From contig NZ_JAGTAR010000005.1 of assembly GCF_018156225.1 (NCBI RefSeq), forward strand, positions 62,001-126,000: a DNA stretch of 64,000 bases. Direction: 5' to 3'. Positions 39,852 to 48,693 of the stretch are shown piece after piece; the first letter of the stretch is position 1, and each line of letters starts with the position of its first letter. This DNA is from Carboxylicivirga sediminis. GTDB taxonomy: Bacteria > Bacteroidota > Bacteroidia > Bacteroidales > Marinilabiliaceae. The position numbers and the translations under genes are program-made. The notes under the pieces are model-generated. The model was not told where the DNA came from and searched no databases. It was given only the letters and a program-made list of their open reading frames with translations.

Positions 39852-41279
39852 TTACGATTTTAATTGAGCTTCAATCTCCTTTATTTGCCCTTTAAAATCT
39901 TTATCAGTTTCAATGAGATTATTGATAGCCTTACAGGCATGCAAGACTGTGGCGTGATCTTTCTTTCCAATCTTTGCGCCAATGGTTGACAATGATGAAT
40001 TGGTAAGACCTTTGCTAAAAAACATGGCAATCTGTCGTGCCTGTACTATTTCACGCTTCCTCGTCTTTGACTGTAGAATATCAAGTTCCAAACCAAAGTA
40101 ATCACATACCGTCTGCGAAATTGAGTCGATAGATAATTCCTTGCTCGTTTTCTTAACGAGCTTGTCAATTATTTGCTTTGCCGTCTCAAAGGTTATTTCT
40201 TTTTTATTTAGCGTTGCTTGCGCCAAAAGCGAAATTAAAGCACCTTCTAACTCTCGCACATTATTAACTACGTTGCTGGCGATATAGTACACTACTTCTT
40301 CCGGCACGGTTAGCCCATCCTTATAAATCTTTTTATTTAAAATGGATACCCGCGTTTCAAAATCCGGAATTTGCAAATCCGCAGATAATCCCCACTTAAA
40401 TCTTGAAAGTAATCGATCCTCCATACCATGTAGCTCTACAGGAGCTTTATCACACGTGAGAATTAATTGTTTTCCTGACTGATGCAGGTGATTAAAGATA
40501 TGAAAGAAGGTATTTTGTGTTTTAGTTTTCCCGGCAAACTCCTGTACATCATCGATGATTAATACATCAATCATTTGGTAGAAATTCAGAAAGTCGTTTT
40601 GCGAGTTGTTTCGAACTGAATCGGTAAACTGAGTTTGAAACTTATTGGCATTAACATACAATACCGTTTTTTCAGGCATATTGCGCTTTACCTCAATACC
40701 AATCGATTGTGCAAGGTGGGTTTTACCCAAACCTGAATTTCCATACAGAAACAAAGGGTTAAACGCTGTTTTACCTGGATTTTTAGCTACTGCTAAACTC
40801 GCACTTCTTGCCAAACGGTTACATTCACCCTCTACAAAATTCTCAAAGCTGTAATCGCCATTAAGTTGAGGATCTACATTTAGTCGCTTAATTCCAGGAA
40901 TTACAAACGGATTTCTGATATCTGGCTTTTCCTGATTAGTAACACTAACAGGTCGATTGCGAAGATCTGCCTTGTTACTAGTCGGGAAATTTAAAGTATA
41001 AGGTTGCTGATTGGCCATATGTGCATTGTCCATCACAACATTATACTCCAACTTGGCATTACCACCAAGTTCCTTTCTAAGTGTCTTACTCAATAAGTCA
41101 ATGTACTGCTCCTCTAGATACTCATAGAAGAAGAGGCTGGGTACCTGAATCGTTAAAACATCCTTATCAATTTTAACGGGTACAATAGGTTCAAACCAGG
41201 TCTGGTAACTAATCTGTGGAATGTTGTCTTTAATAACACGCAAACAATTCCCCCAAATTCTTTTGCAATCGACTTCCAT
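39852..41279 (-). CDS. dnaA: Chromosomal replication initiator DnaA
   Basis: DnaA binds DnaA boxes and melts the origin. The 475-residue length is usual. The N-terminal domain (WGNCLRVIKDNIPQISYQTWFEPI) is followed by AAA+ Walker A (GNSGLGKTHLAQSIG) and Walker B (DVLIIDDVQEF). The C-terminal domain IV has the DNA-binding signature KDHATVLHACKAI. It is not next to dnaN here, which is common in Bacteroidota. The 311-bp upstream gap carries phased A-tracts and one DnaA box. Confidence 0.98.
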   Translation of the reverse strand: MEVDCKRIWGNCLRVIKDNIPQISYQTWFEPIVPVKIDKDVLTIQVPSLFFYEYLEEQYIDLLSKTLRKELGGNAKLEYNVVMDNAHMANQQPYTLNFPTSNKADLRNRPVSVTNQEKPDIRNPFVIPGIKRLNVDPQLNGDYSFENFVEGECNRLARSASLAVAKNPGKTAFNPLFLYGNSGLGKTHLAQSIGIEVKRNMPEKTVLYVNANKFQTQFTDSVRNNSQNDFLNFYQMIDVLIIDDVQEFAGKTKTQNTFFHIFNHLHQSGKQLILTCDKAPVELHGMEDRLLSRFKWGLSADLQIPDFETRVSILNKKIYKDGLTVPEEVVYYIASNVVNNVRELEGALISLLAQATLNKKEITFETAKQIIDKLVKKTSKELSIDSISQTVCDYFGLELDILQSKTRKREIVQARQIAMFFSKGLTNSSLSTIGAKIGKKDHATVLHACKAINNLIETDKDFKGQIKEIEAQLKS

Positions 41280-41590
41280 TCTTTCTGTTTCCTTAATAGA
41301 ATTATGTTTGATAACTACTTTAAATGCGAAAACAAAAATTGTGAAAAAAAAAATGAAAAAAAAACGTTAATTCTCTTGACATTTTTATTTCGACGATATG
41401 ATGCCTAATAATCAAGCAATTAAAAATAAATCAAACAACACCCTCACAACCAGGCGTTTATGCACATTTGATAACTTTTAATTAACACGTGAAATCCACT
41501 GTATTTAAACCACTTGGAAGAAACGGGGAAAAAATTCGAAAAAATTCAGAAAAAAAAATTCGAGCACCTACTTAACAATAAATTAAGGAT
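41280..41590. other. dnaA upstream region with phased A-tracts
   Basis: A 311-bp gap, extremely AT-rich, with no ORF worth calling. It contains one match to the DnaA box TTATNCACA (41458-41466), A10 and A9 tracts at 41344-41364, and three A-tracts starting at 41529, 41539 and 41550 (10-11 bp apart). Such phasing predicts bent DNA. It is a plausible dnaA control region. Being the replication origin is possible but unsupported with one box. Confidence 0.5.
41458..41466 (+). promoter_or_regulatory. DnaA box match TTATGCACA
   Basis: Matches the DnaA box pattern TTATNCACA on the plus strand, 179 bp upstream of the dnaA start. It could serve autoregulation of dnaA. A single match can occur by chance. 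Confidence 0.4.
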
Positions 41591-42829
41591 TTACTTAGCT
41601 TTTCGACGGGCTTTTTTAAGGCTAATTGGCACACCATTTTCCAAAGCCACAATACTAGCTTCATCATACAAATCCTTCACTTCGTCTAATATTTTGGATG
41701 CTTCATCAAAATATCGGGTTTGACCTAAGTTATAAACGTATTTCGAATCACGATAATCTTCAAAAATTTTATACTTGCCATCCAGAATTGTCGAATCCAT
41801 TTTTATCGGAGCTTTGGATTCCAGGATTTGAATTTCATAAACGATACCACCAACACCATAAGCCTGATCTGTCACAACCACCTTACGACCAAAATTAACC
41901 GCAGAGAATGATACATACCTGTCAGGATTATGTCTGAAATCAATTAATAGGCGATTAAGACTATTACTCACTTCGTTAAGCGAATAATAAAATTCATCAT
42001 CAGACATCAGCTTGCCCAATGAACCTTTTCCATCATTAATACTATCCAACAAATCATTGGCACTACTTAAAGTAGACCGTAACTGCTCAACTGTGGCATC
42101 GATATTGGCATCTTCAAGTTGCTGACTAAAGCCAGCCAGATTAGAAAAAGTAGAATCAATATGCGGACGCTGCGCTGAAAGCATAGCAACCAATGAATCA
42201 GTACGCTGTAACATCATTGTCACTTCGCCATCATCCTCTAGCTTTTTTGCAAGATTGCGACTAATGGATTCAAAATGCCTTAACGACCGATCAAGATTAT
42301 ACATACTTGAATGAAAACGACTTTTCTCTTCACTAAAGATCTGACCAATGTTAGTCAATACAGTATCGAGCTTAACAATTAATCGCTCAGTCTTATCTTT
42401 CAGGGGCAATACTTCCATACTCATTTTATCGGCTAAGTCACCAACAACAGATGTATTCATAGTATCACCAACAGCCAACATCTGATCACTGTGTCCAATT
42501 ATAAACTGAACCCCTTTCGTCCCCATCAAATCAAGACTGTAAATTTGTGCTTTAGAGTCATTAGGAATGCCTATCTCGTCAAATAGTGTGAAGGTTACCA
42601 GAAATCGATTAGGCTGAGTTGGGTGAAAATCTATATCCCTGACAGTTCCGACCTTAAAACCTCTGAAGTAAACCGGACTTGCTTTAGTTAATCCGTCAAT
42701 ACGATCATAAACGCCATAATAAGAATTACCTACTTCAATTAAATTATGTCCTTTCAAGAAGTTAAATCCCCAAATAACAATTATAAATGAAACAAATACG
42801 GTCAGACCTATCTTTACTTCTTTTTTCAT
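41591..42829 (-). CDS. MCE/MlaD-domain protein
   Basis: A 412-residue inner-membrane protein with one N-terminal TM (VKIGLTVFVSFIIVIWGFNF) followed by the MCE (mammalian cell entry, MlaD) domain (YFRGFKVGTVRDIDF). A periplasmic coiled-coil region from about residue 170 to 290 follows. MlaD-type proteins bind lipids and pass them between inner and outer membranes with an ABC transporter. No transporter genes are adjacent here. It is in line with the amidase gene (79-bp gap). Confidence 0.9.
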   Translation of the reverse strand: MKKEVKIGLTVFVSFIIVIWGFNFLKGHNLIEVGNSYYGVYDRIDGLTKASPVYFRGFKVGTVRDIDFHPTQPNRFLVTFTLFDEIGIPNDSKAQIYSLDLMGTKGVQFIIGHSDQMLAVGDTMNTSVVGDLADKMSMEVLPLKDKTERLIVKLDTVLTNIGQIFSEEKSRFHSSMYNLDRSLRHFESISRNLAKKLEDDGEVTMMLQRTDSLVAMLSAQRPHIDSTFSNLAGFSQQLEDANIDATVEQLRSTLSSANDLLDSINDGKGSLGKLMSDDEFYYSLNEVSNSLNRLLIDFRHNPDRYVSFSAVNFGRKVVVTDQAYGVGGIVYEIQILESKAPIKMDSTILDGKYKIFEDYRDSKYVYNLGQTRYFDEASKILDEVKDLYDEASIVALENGVPISLKKARRKAK

Positions 42830-42881
42830 AGTTTATGATGTTTGTAGACAATACCGAAGTATTAAATCAAGCGCAATTTAA

Positions 42882-42889
42882 CAAAAATA
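42882..42889 (-). promoter_or_regulatory. Candidate MCE-gene -7 box TATTTTTG
   Basis: Minus-strand match to TAnnTTTG, 52 bp before the MCE ATG. No TTG at -33. Confidence 0.3.
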
Positions 42890-42908
42890 ATATCAATAGC
42901 CTAAATCT

Positions 42909-44018
42909 CTACTTTTGCTTATTTTGAATTTTACGCGCATCTGCAATCGATATCCGTTCATTCCCTTGGAATGCAATCACGAAAGCATCCCCAACCTTTT
43001 GGCGAACTTCTGTTAAAGAGCTAATTATTTCGCTATAACTATTGGTACAACATGTCGTGTATTTAAATCGTTCACCCTCCTGAAACATCCAAATGTCATC
43101 AAATAGAGCATAAACCATTGTTCCTTCCTGTATTTTCTTTTTAGAGGAAGCAACCTGGATGCGGTAATTGACACTATCAACTATAGAACTTTCGTTTTTT
43201 TCAACAACCTTAGTCAGCTTACTCTTGGCATCAAACTCATTCTTATAATCGCGTACAGCTCTGAAAATAGCGGAAGCCATATATGTTTGTCCACGTTCTG
43301 AAGCAATAAATTTCTCCTCAGTATTATTAGTAAGAAAACCCAACTCAACCAGCACACTTGGCATGGTTGCCTGGCGCAGCACAAGAAATCCAGCCTGTTT
43401 AACCCCGCGGTCTCGCCTCCCAACACGCTCCTTAAATTGTTTTTGCACCAAAGAAGCCATATAAATACTTTGATCGATATGAATGTTCTGCATCAACTCG
43501 AATATAATATATGATTCGGCAGAATTAGGATCAAATCCTTCATAGGTGGTTGTGTAGTCTTCCTCCAGCACAATCACGGAGTTCTCCAGCTTGGCAACTT
43601 CCAGGTTTTCTTTGGTTCGATGCAAACCTAACACAAAAGTCTCTGCTCCATAAATTTTAGGCGTTGAGATAGCATTGGCATGTATAGAAATAAACAAGTC
43701 TGCCTTGTTTTTATTGGCAATTTCAGCTCGTTTATTAAGCGGAACAAATACATCATTGGTACGCGTATAGATAACATTTACAGCAGGCATGTTCTCTTTA
43801 ATATAACCACCAAGCTTAAGTGCGACATTTAAGACAATATCCTTTTCCTTTGCCTGTTTACCAATAGCTCCTGGGTCTTTGCCACCATGACCAGCATCGA
43901 TAACCACTGTTTTAAAAACCATATCCTGCTGAGCTTGCAGCTTAGTATTGTTAAAAAACCATAAAGCAACCAGGCAGAAGAAAAATACAAGACGTGTTTT
44001 AAATAAATAAATTGTCAT
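42909..44018 (-). CDS. N-acetylmuramoyl-L-alanine amidase (Amidase_3)
   Basis: A 369-residue exported zinc amidase that cuts the bond between MurNAc and the peptide stem, needed for cell separation. The signal peptide is hydrophobic up to about residue 29 (VFFFCLVALWFFNNTKLQAQ). Zinc ligands are seen in VIDAGHGGKD (His), KEKDIVLNVAL (Glu) and LFISIHANA (His). The catalytic Glu is in VLVELGFLTN. A C-terminal SPOR-like region of about 90 residues is possible (YRIQVASSKKKI). It probably co-transcribes with the MCE gene. Confidence 0.94.
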   Translation of the reverse strand: MTIYLFKTRLVFFFCLVALWFFNNTKLQAQQDMVFKTVVIDAGHGGKDPGAIGKQAKEKDIVLNVALKLGGYIKENMPAVNVIYTRTNDVFVPLNKRAEIANKNKADLFISIHANAISTPKIYGAETFVLGLHRTKENLEVAKLENSVIVLEEDYTTTYEGFDPNSAESYIIFELMQNIHIDQSIYMASLVQKQFKERVGRRDRGVKQAGFLVLRQATMPSVLVELGFLTNNTEEKFIASERGQTYMASAIFRAVRDYKNEFDAKSKLTKVVEKNESSIVDSVNYRIQVASSKKKIQEGTMVYALFDDIWMFQEGERFKYTTCCTNSYSEIISSLTEVRQKVGDAFVIAFQGNERISIADARKIQNKQK

Positions 44019-44038
44019 ACATTTAGATTATTGCAGTT

Positions 44039-44046
44039 CAAAAATA
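44039..44046 (-). promoter_or_regulatory. Candidate amidase -7 box TATTTTTG
   Basis: Minus-strand match to TAnnTTTG, 20 bp before the amidase ATG. No TTG at -33. Confidence 0.35.
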
Positions 44047-44123
44047 GGAAAATTATACACAGCTAAAAATGGCTGCGTAGTGCATTATTTAAAGGACATG
44101 ACCAGGTATGCGCATTTTTTATT

Positions 44124-44131
44124 TATTTTTG
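44124..44131 (+). promoter_or_regulatory. Candidate lptD -7 box TATTTTTG
   Basis: Exact TAnnTTTG match 24 bp before the TTG start codon of lptD. It supports that start, because a transcript from here would leave only a short leader. Confidence 0.45.
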
Positions 44132-44155
44132 TGAACGCTTGAAAAAAATATCATT

Positions 44156-46882
44156 TTGACACTGATTAGAACTAAAGCATATAAGGCACTGAACCCAATT
44201 GTTTTAACAATTACTCTGCTACTTATATCGCCTCATTTTGCTGGCTTATGCGCCCAGGAAACAATACAAAGCTCCGATTCTCAAATAGCCGAATCATCAT
44301 CGGACAGTACTCAGGTGCACTCCGGATCATTTATTATAGACTCTGAAGTTAATTATAAAGCCACCGATTCCATTGATTTTGATCTGAGGACGCAAAAAAC
44401 ATATCTGTATGGCAATGCAGAAGTAAGTTATCAGGATATCTTACTCAAAGCACACACCATTGTACTGGACATGGATAGCAGTACTGCTTTTGCGTATGGC
44501 ACTAAAGATACGTTGGGCAATGAAATTGGGCTACCTGTTTTTACTGATCCTAGTGGTGAATACACCATGCGCCGCATGCGGTATAATTTCAAAACTGAGA
44601 AAGCCATCATTGAGCACATCGTTACCGAACAAGGCGAAGGTTTTGTGGTAGGAAATAAAGCTAAAAAGATTGAAGACAACTCCTATTGCATGAAGCACGC
44701 CAAGTACACAACCTGCGATTGCCATGATCATCCGCACTTTTACCTAAACCTTACAAAGGCCAAAGTTATTCCTGGTAAAAAAACAATTACTGGTCCTGCC
44801 TATCTGGTGGTGGAAGACGTTAAACTTCCAATTGTAGTACCGTTTGCGATGATACCTACGACCAGCTCTTACAGCTCTGGTTTTTTATTTCCTTCGTACC
44901 GCGATGAGCAAATCAGGGGCTTTGGTTTGACCGATGGTGGTTATTACTGGGCAGCAAATGATTACTTTGACTTTATGGTTAAAGGTGACATATTTACCAA
45001 TGGTTCATGGGCCATCAGGACCGGTTCTAATTATAAATTAAGGTATAAATATAGCGGTCGATTCAATTTTCAATACATCAATAATATATACAGCGAAAAA
45101 GATTTGCCAGACTACAGGGTAACAAAAGATATGGCAATCACGTGGTCGCACAGGCAAGATGCCAAGGCCAACCCCTACCAAACATTTTCGGCCAGCGTCA
45201 ACTATTCTACCAGTTCATTCGACCAAAACAACGTTAATAACCTTTACAACCCAGCCAACAACGACATTTCAACCAACACAAAGCGTTCGAGCATATCGTA
45301 TAGTAAACGCTGGGCTGGAAAACCTTTTAATTTCTCAGCCAACTTACTGCACTCTCAAAACAGCCGCGATACAACCATTGACCTAACAATACCCGACCTG
45401 ACATTTACAGTTAATCGGTTCTATCCGTTTAAGAAAAAGAACAAGGTTGGAACAAAGGAAAACATGTTTGAGAAGATCAACCTCTCTTACACTGGTAACA
45501 TGAAAAACTATGTACATGCCAAAGAGTCTGAATTAGGCTTTTCAGGTGATGACTTTGCCAACCAGTGGAAGAATGGTGTTAAACACAGCATCCCTGTGGC
45601 CATGAACCTGAAATTTCTGAAACACTTTACGGTTACTCCTTCGTTTAACTATACCGAACGTTGGTACCTGAATAAGATTGAAAAAGGATACGATGAAGAG
45701 ACCAATAAAATTGTCAACACAGATACCATTACTGGTTTTAACCGTGTATATGATTACAGTTTCAGTGCCGGTACTTCAACAAAAATCTACACATTCTTTC
45801 GCCCCTGGCGTAAACTTTTTGGCGACAAAGTCGATGCAATCAGGCATGTAGCCACACCATCAGTTTCCATGTCGTATCGCCCTGATTTCGGGGACTCCAA
45901 ATATGGTTATTACGACTGGTTTGAATATTACGATGAAGACCGCGATGAAATTGTAAGGCACGATTATTCATACTATGATGGTGCATTATATGGTGTGCCC
46001 GGGCGTGGCAAATCGGGCTCCATGAGCCTTAGCTTAGGCAACACCCTTGAAATGAAGGTCAAAAGTGAGAAAGACACTACCGGCTTTAAAAAACTTAAAA
46101 TACTGGAGAGTTTAAATTTCAGTACCAGTTATAACTTCCTGGCAGATTCACTCAAGTGGCAACCCATTAATATGACTGGTAGAACTAAACTATTTGGCAC
46201 CAATGTTAACTTTGGCGCACGCTTCGATCCCTACGCTATTGATACTACCAGTACTGGTCAGCCTATACGCGTTAACCAATCAGTTTGGGCACAGCAAGGC
46301 AAGCTTTTGAGGCTTGAAAGTGCCAACCTGAGTTTCGGCCTTAACTTTGGCTCCGATACATTTAAGAAGAAAGACAAAAAATCAGGTACCGATCCTAACA
46401 GTACCGATGAAGATCCAAATGCACTACCGCCAGATCCACTGAATAATCAAGAATTTGATCCACAAGCTGCATTCCAGGGAGGCAATGCTACTTTTGTTAA
46501 AGGAGATGATGGCTATGCCAAATTTGAAATCCCCTGGAATATCTCACTGAACTACTCATTCAGATTAAGCCGGGGACAGTTTAACAAGAGTAAAATGGAC
46601 TATGATTTCAAAGTCACTTCCGACGTTAACCTCAATGGTAATGTTTCGCTAACCCCCAAATGGCGCATTAATTTTGCATCGGGATACAGCTTTGATCGCA
46701 AGGAAATAGCGCATACCAACGTTGGAATCAGTCGCGATTTACACTGTTGGAGCATGAATTTTAACCTTGTACCGGTAGGTCGATATAAGTCTTATTTCTT
46801 TACTATTCGAGTAAATTCAAGCATGCTTCAGGACCTCAAGTACGAAAAACGCAATCACCCGCGCGACAACGGTCTATTCTAA
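44156..46882 (+). CDS. lptD: LptD-like outer-membrane LPS assembly protein, TTG start
   Basis: A 908-residue outer-membrane protein that places LPS in the outer leaflet. The start is TTG at 44156. No in-frame ATG exists before the signal peptide (IVLTITLLLISPHFAGLCAQ), and the next Met is far inside the protein. The periplasmic OstA/LptA-like domain (YLYGNAEVSYQDILLKAHTIVLD) is near residues 80-120. The C-terminal half is a large beta-barrel. Three Cys in YCMKHAKYTTCDCHDH could form the disulfides that LptD needs. Bacteroidota LptD sequences diverge from E. coli, so the call rests on domain order. ridA follows 36 bp downstream. Confidence 0.9.
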   Translation: MTLIRTKAYKALNPIVLTITLLLISPHFAGLCAQETIQSSDSQIAESSSDSTQVHSGSFIIDSEVNYKATDSIDFDLRTQKTYLYGNAEVSYQDILLKAHTIVLDMDSSTAFAYGTKDTLGNEIGLPVFTDPSGEYTMRRMRYNFKTEKAIIEHIVTEQGEGFVVGNKAKKIEDNSYCMKHAKYTTCDCHDHPHFYLNLTKAKVIPGKKTITGPAYLVVEDVKLPIVVPFAMIPTTSSYSSGFLFPSYRDEQIRGFGLTDGGYYWAANDYFDFMVKGDIFTNGSWAIRTGSNYKLRYKYSGRFNFQYINNIYSEKDLPDYRVTKDMAITWSHRQDAKANPYQTFSASVNYSTSSFDQNNVNNLYNPANNDISTNTKRSSISYSKRWAGKPFNFSANLLHSQNSRDTTIDLTIPDLTFTVNRFYPFKKKNKVGTKENMFEKINLSYTGNMKNYVHAKESELGFSGDDFANQWKNGVKHSIPVAMNLKFLKHFTVTPSFNYTERWYLNKIEKGYDEETNKIVNTDTITGFNRVYDYSFSAGTSTKIYTFFRPWRKLFGDKVDAIRHVATPSVSMSYRPDFGDSKYGYYDWFEYYDEDRDEIVRHDYSYYDGALYGVPGRGKSGSMSLSLGNTLEMKVKSEKDTTGFKKLKILESLNFSTSYNFLADSLKWQPINMTGRTKLFGTNVNFGARFDPYAIDTTSTGQPIRVNQSVWAQQGKLLRLESANLSFGLNFGSDTFKKKDKKSGTDPNSTDEDPNALPPDPLNNQEFDPQAAFQGGNATFVKGDDGYAKFEIPWNISLNYSFRLSRGQFNKSKMDYDFKVTSDVNLNGNVSLTPKWRINFASGYSFDRKEIAHTNVGISRDLHCWSMNFNLVPVGRYKSYFFTIRVNSSMLQDLKYEKRNHPRDNGLF

Positions 46883-46918
46883 TCAATAGTGAATGATTAA
46901 TCCTTAAATAAACTAATA

Positions 46919-47296
46919 ATGAAAAAAGTAATTTCAACTAGCAATGCACCCGGTGCAATCGGCCCATACAGCCAAGCCATTGAATCCAACGGTACGTTAT
47001 ATATTTCAGGACAAGTACCCGTTAATCCAGCCACAGGTAAAGTAGTGGAAGGCGGCATTAAAGAACAAACCGAACAAGTAATGAAAAACATAGCCGCCAT
47101 ACTTGAGGAGGCTGGCTATACTTTTGCCGATGTTGTTAAATCAACCTGTTTGTTAAGCGACATGAGTAATTTTGCAGCTATGAATGAGGTTTATGGTTCT
47201 TATTACAAAGAAAACCCTCCGGCGCGTGCAGCTTTCGCAGTTAAAGAATTACCACTTGGAGTAATGGTTGAGATAGAAACCATTGCAGTTAAGTAA
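46919..47296 (+). CDS. ridA: RidA-family enamine/imine deaminase
   Basis: A 125-residue cytoplasmic enzyme that hydrolyses reactive enamines and imines released by PLP enzymes. Family motifs are NAPGAIGPYSQAI, LYISGQVPVNP and PARAAFAV with the conserved Arg, and VMVEIETIAV at the C-terminus. Length is normal. It may be read from the lptD transcript and ends in an intrinsic terminator. Confidence 0.96.
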   Translation: MKKVISTSNAPGAIGPYSQAIESNGTLYISGQVPVNPATGKVVEGGIKEQTEQVMKNIAAILEEAGYTFADVVKSTCLLSDMSNFAAMNEVYGSYYKENPPARAAFAVKELPLGVMVEIETIAVK

Positions 47297-47316
47297 GCGA
47301 GTAAAATAAGATAATG

Positions 47317-47348
47317 AGCTCATGTAATTAATTGCATGAGCTTTTTTA
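47317..47348 (+). terminator. ridA terminator
   Basis: Stem AGCTCATG/CATGAGCT (47317-47324 with 47335-47342) is followed by T5. Confidence 0.8.
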
Positions 47349-47365
47349 TACCCCAAACTTTGGAT

Positions 47366-47398
47366 CACAAAAAAACCACCATGTCCCCATGGTGGTTT
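47366..47398 (-). terminator. rpsF operon terminator
   Basis: An 11-bp stem (47373-47383 with 47388-47398) with a GGGA loop on the minus strand is followed by a T run there. Confidence 0.85.
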
Positions 47399-47448
47399 AT
47401 GTCTGTTTGAAAAATGTTTTTTTAATCTATCCGAGATTAATAAAAATG

Positions 47449-47892
47449 TTATTCGGCAACCACCTCAATTGAGATGTCAACCTTAACTTCACGGTGTAAT
47501 TTCACAGTAGCCGTGTAAGTACCTAATTCTTTTGCATCCTCTTTCATAGAAATGTTCTTACGCTCAACGTTGAACCCTTCTTTAGTAAGTGCTTCAGCAA
47601 TTTGAATAGTATTTACCGAACCGAAAATTTTACCGGTTGATGAAGCCTTAGCACCAATAGTAAATGACTTACCTTCGAGTGTCTTAGCTACTTCAAGAGC
47701 CTCATTTTTGATTTTCTCTTCTTTATGAGCTCTCTGACGCAGGTTTTCTGCGTGTACTTTCTTGGCTGAAGGAGTTGCCAAAATTGCAAGTCCTTGTGGG
47801 ATTAAGTAGTTACGTCCGTAACCATTTTTAACCGTCACAATGTCGTTCTTATGGCCAAGATTCTGAATATCTTCTTTTAAAATAATTTCCAT
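47449..47892 (-). CDS. rplI: 50S ribosomal protein L9
   Basis: A 147-residue L9, which binds 23S rRNA domain V. It begins MEIILKEDIQNLGHKNDIV and has GYGRNYLIPQGLA at residues 25-37, the N-domain signature. The C-domain (LTKEGFNVERKNISM) follows a long helix. It is the last gene of rpsF-rpsR-rplI and has its own terminator. Confidence 0.98.
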   Translation of the reverse strand: MEIILKEDIQNLGHKNDIVTVKNGYGRNYLIPQGLAILATPSAKKVHAENLRQRAHKEEKIKNEALEVAKTLEGKSFTIGAKASSTGKIFGSVNTIQIAEALTKEGFNVERKNISMKEDAKELGTYTATVKLHREVKVDISIEVVAE

Positions 47893-47910
47893 CGTAAATC
47901 CTCCTTTTTC

Positions 47911-48180
47911 TTATTTCATCAAATCGGTTACGTATGGCAACAAGGCCAAGTGACGAGCACGCTTAACAGCTTGTGCAACTTTTCTTTGATACTTTAAAGA
48001 TGTACCTGTTAAACGACGTGGTAAAATCTTACCCTGCTCGTTTAAGAATTTCTTTAAGAACTCAGGATCTTTGTAATCGATATACTTGATCTTGTTCTTT
48101 TTGAAACGACAGTACTTCTTTTTCTTAATCTCTACTGACGGAGGAGTCAAATACCTGATTTCTGATTGATTCTGTGCCAT
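47911..48180 (-). CDS. rpsR: 30S ribosomal protein S18
   Basis: An 89-residue S18, which binds with S6 in the 30S platform. Core motifs are [20 protein letters not shown] and the S18 signature [20 protein letters not shown]. It lies 18 bp before rplI and 3 bp after rpsF. No ssb gene sits between rpsF and rpsR, as is common in Bacteroidota. Confidence 0.98.
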   Translation of the reverse strand: MAQNQSEIRYLTPPSVEIKKKKYCRFKKNKIKYIDYKDPEFLKKFLNEQGKILPRRLTGTSLKYQRKVAQAVKRARHLALLPYVTDLMK

Positions 48181-48183
48181 GGT

Positions 48184-48531
48184 CTAGTTCTCCTTTTGTT
48201 CTTTTTTAGTTGATCTTCTTTTCTCTGCATACGCCATAGCGTATTTGTCTAATCTGAATGACAAGAAACGTAGAACGCGCTCATCACGACGGAAAGCGGT
48301 TTCGAACTTGGCAATAAATTCAGGATTAGCTTCGAATTCGAACAACTGGTAAAATCCTGTTGACTTCTTTTGAATTGGGTAAGCTAGCTTACGAAGTCCC
48401 CAATTTTCTTCATTTACCATTTTACCTCCAGCCTCAACAATCAAACCTTTGAATTTGTCGACCGCTTCCTTCATCTGAACATCAGACAAAACGGGAGTTA
48501 AAATGAAAACGGTTTCATAACGATTTAACAT
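48184..48531 (-). CDS. rpsF: 30S ribosomal protein S6
   Basis: A 115-residue S6, a platform protein that pairs with S18. [19 protein letters not shown] and [20 protein letters not shown] are typical. The C-terminal tail is basic ([12 protein letters not shown]). First gene of the ribosomal operon, with a consensus promoter 39 bp upstream. Confidence 0.98.
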   Translation of the reverse strand: MLNRYETVFILTPVLSDVQMKEAVDKFKGLIVEAGGKMVNEENWGLRKLAYPIQKKSTGFYQLFEFEANPEFIAKFETAFRRDERVLRFLSFRLDKYAMAYAEKRRSTKKEQKEN

Positions 48532-48569
48532 ATCTTCTTAATTTTAGAAGGTTTTAAATAATCAGGGCG

Positions 48570-48600
48570 CAAAGATAGAAATAAAAAAAGAAGAAACAAA
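48570..48600 (-). promoter_or_regulatory. rpsF-rpsR-rplI promoter (TTTG-N19-TATCTTTG)
   Basis: The best promoter match in the window. On the minus strand TTTG is at 48600-48597 and TATCTTTG at 48577-48570 with a 19-bp spacer, both exact to the Bacteroidota consensus. Confidence 0.75.
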
Positions 48601-48623
48601 GCAGTAAATAAGTGAATTAGTTA

Positions 48624-48675
48624 AAAGGCAGAAGGCAGAAGTAGTTCTAAAAATCTACCTCTGCCCTCTGCCTTT
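48624..48675 (-). terminator. nfn operon terminator, 21-bp repeat-containing hairpin
   Basis: Arms 48624-48644 and 48655-48675 pair over 21 bp on the minus strand with two G-U wobbles, and with two mismatches on the plus strand. Each arm contains a tandem GGCAGAA or its complement. It lies 18 bp past the stop of the DHOD-like gene. Confidence 0.7.
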
Positions 48676-48693
48676 ATATCTTATTGACTATAC

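Noticed and set aside
41280-41590. dnaA upstream region as oriC
   Set aside because: Only one DnaA box match is seen. Not enough to call an origin.
48624-48675. GGCAGAA repeats as a CRISPR or transposon end
   Set aside because: Only two units per arm forming one hairpin, with no spacers, no transposase and no target-site duplication.
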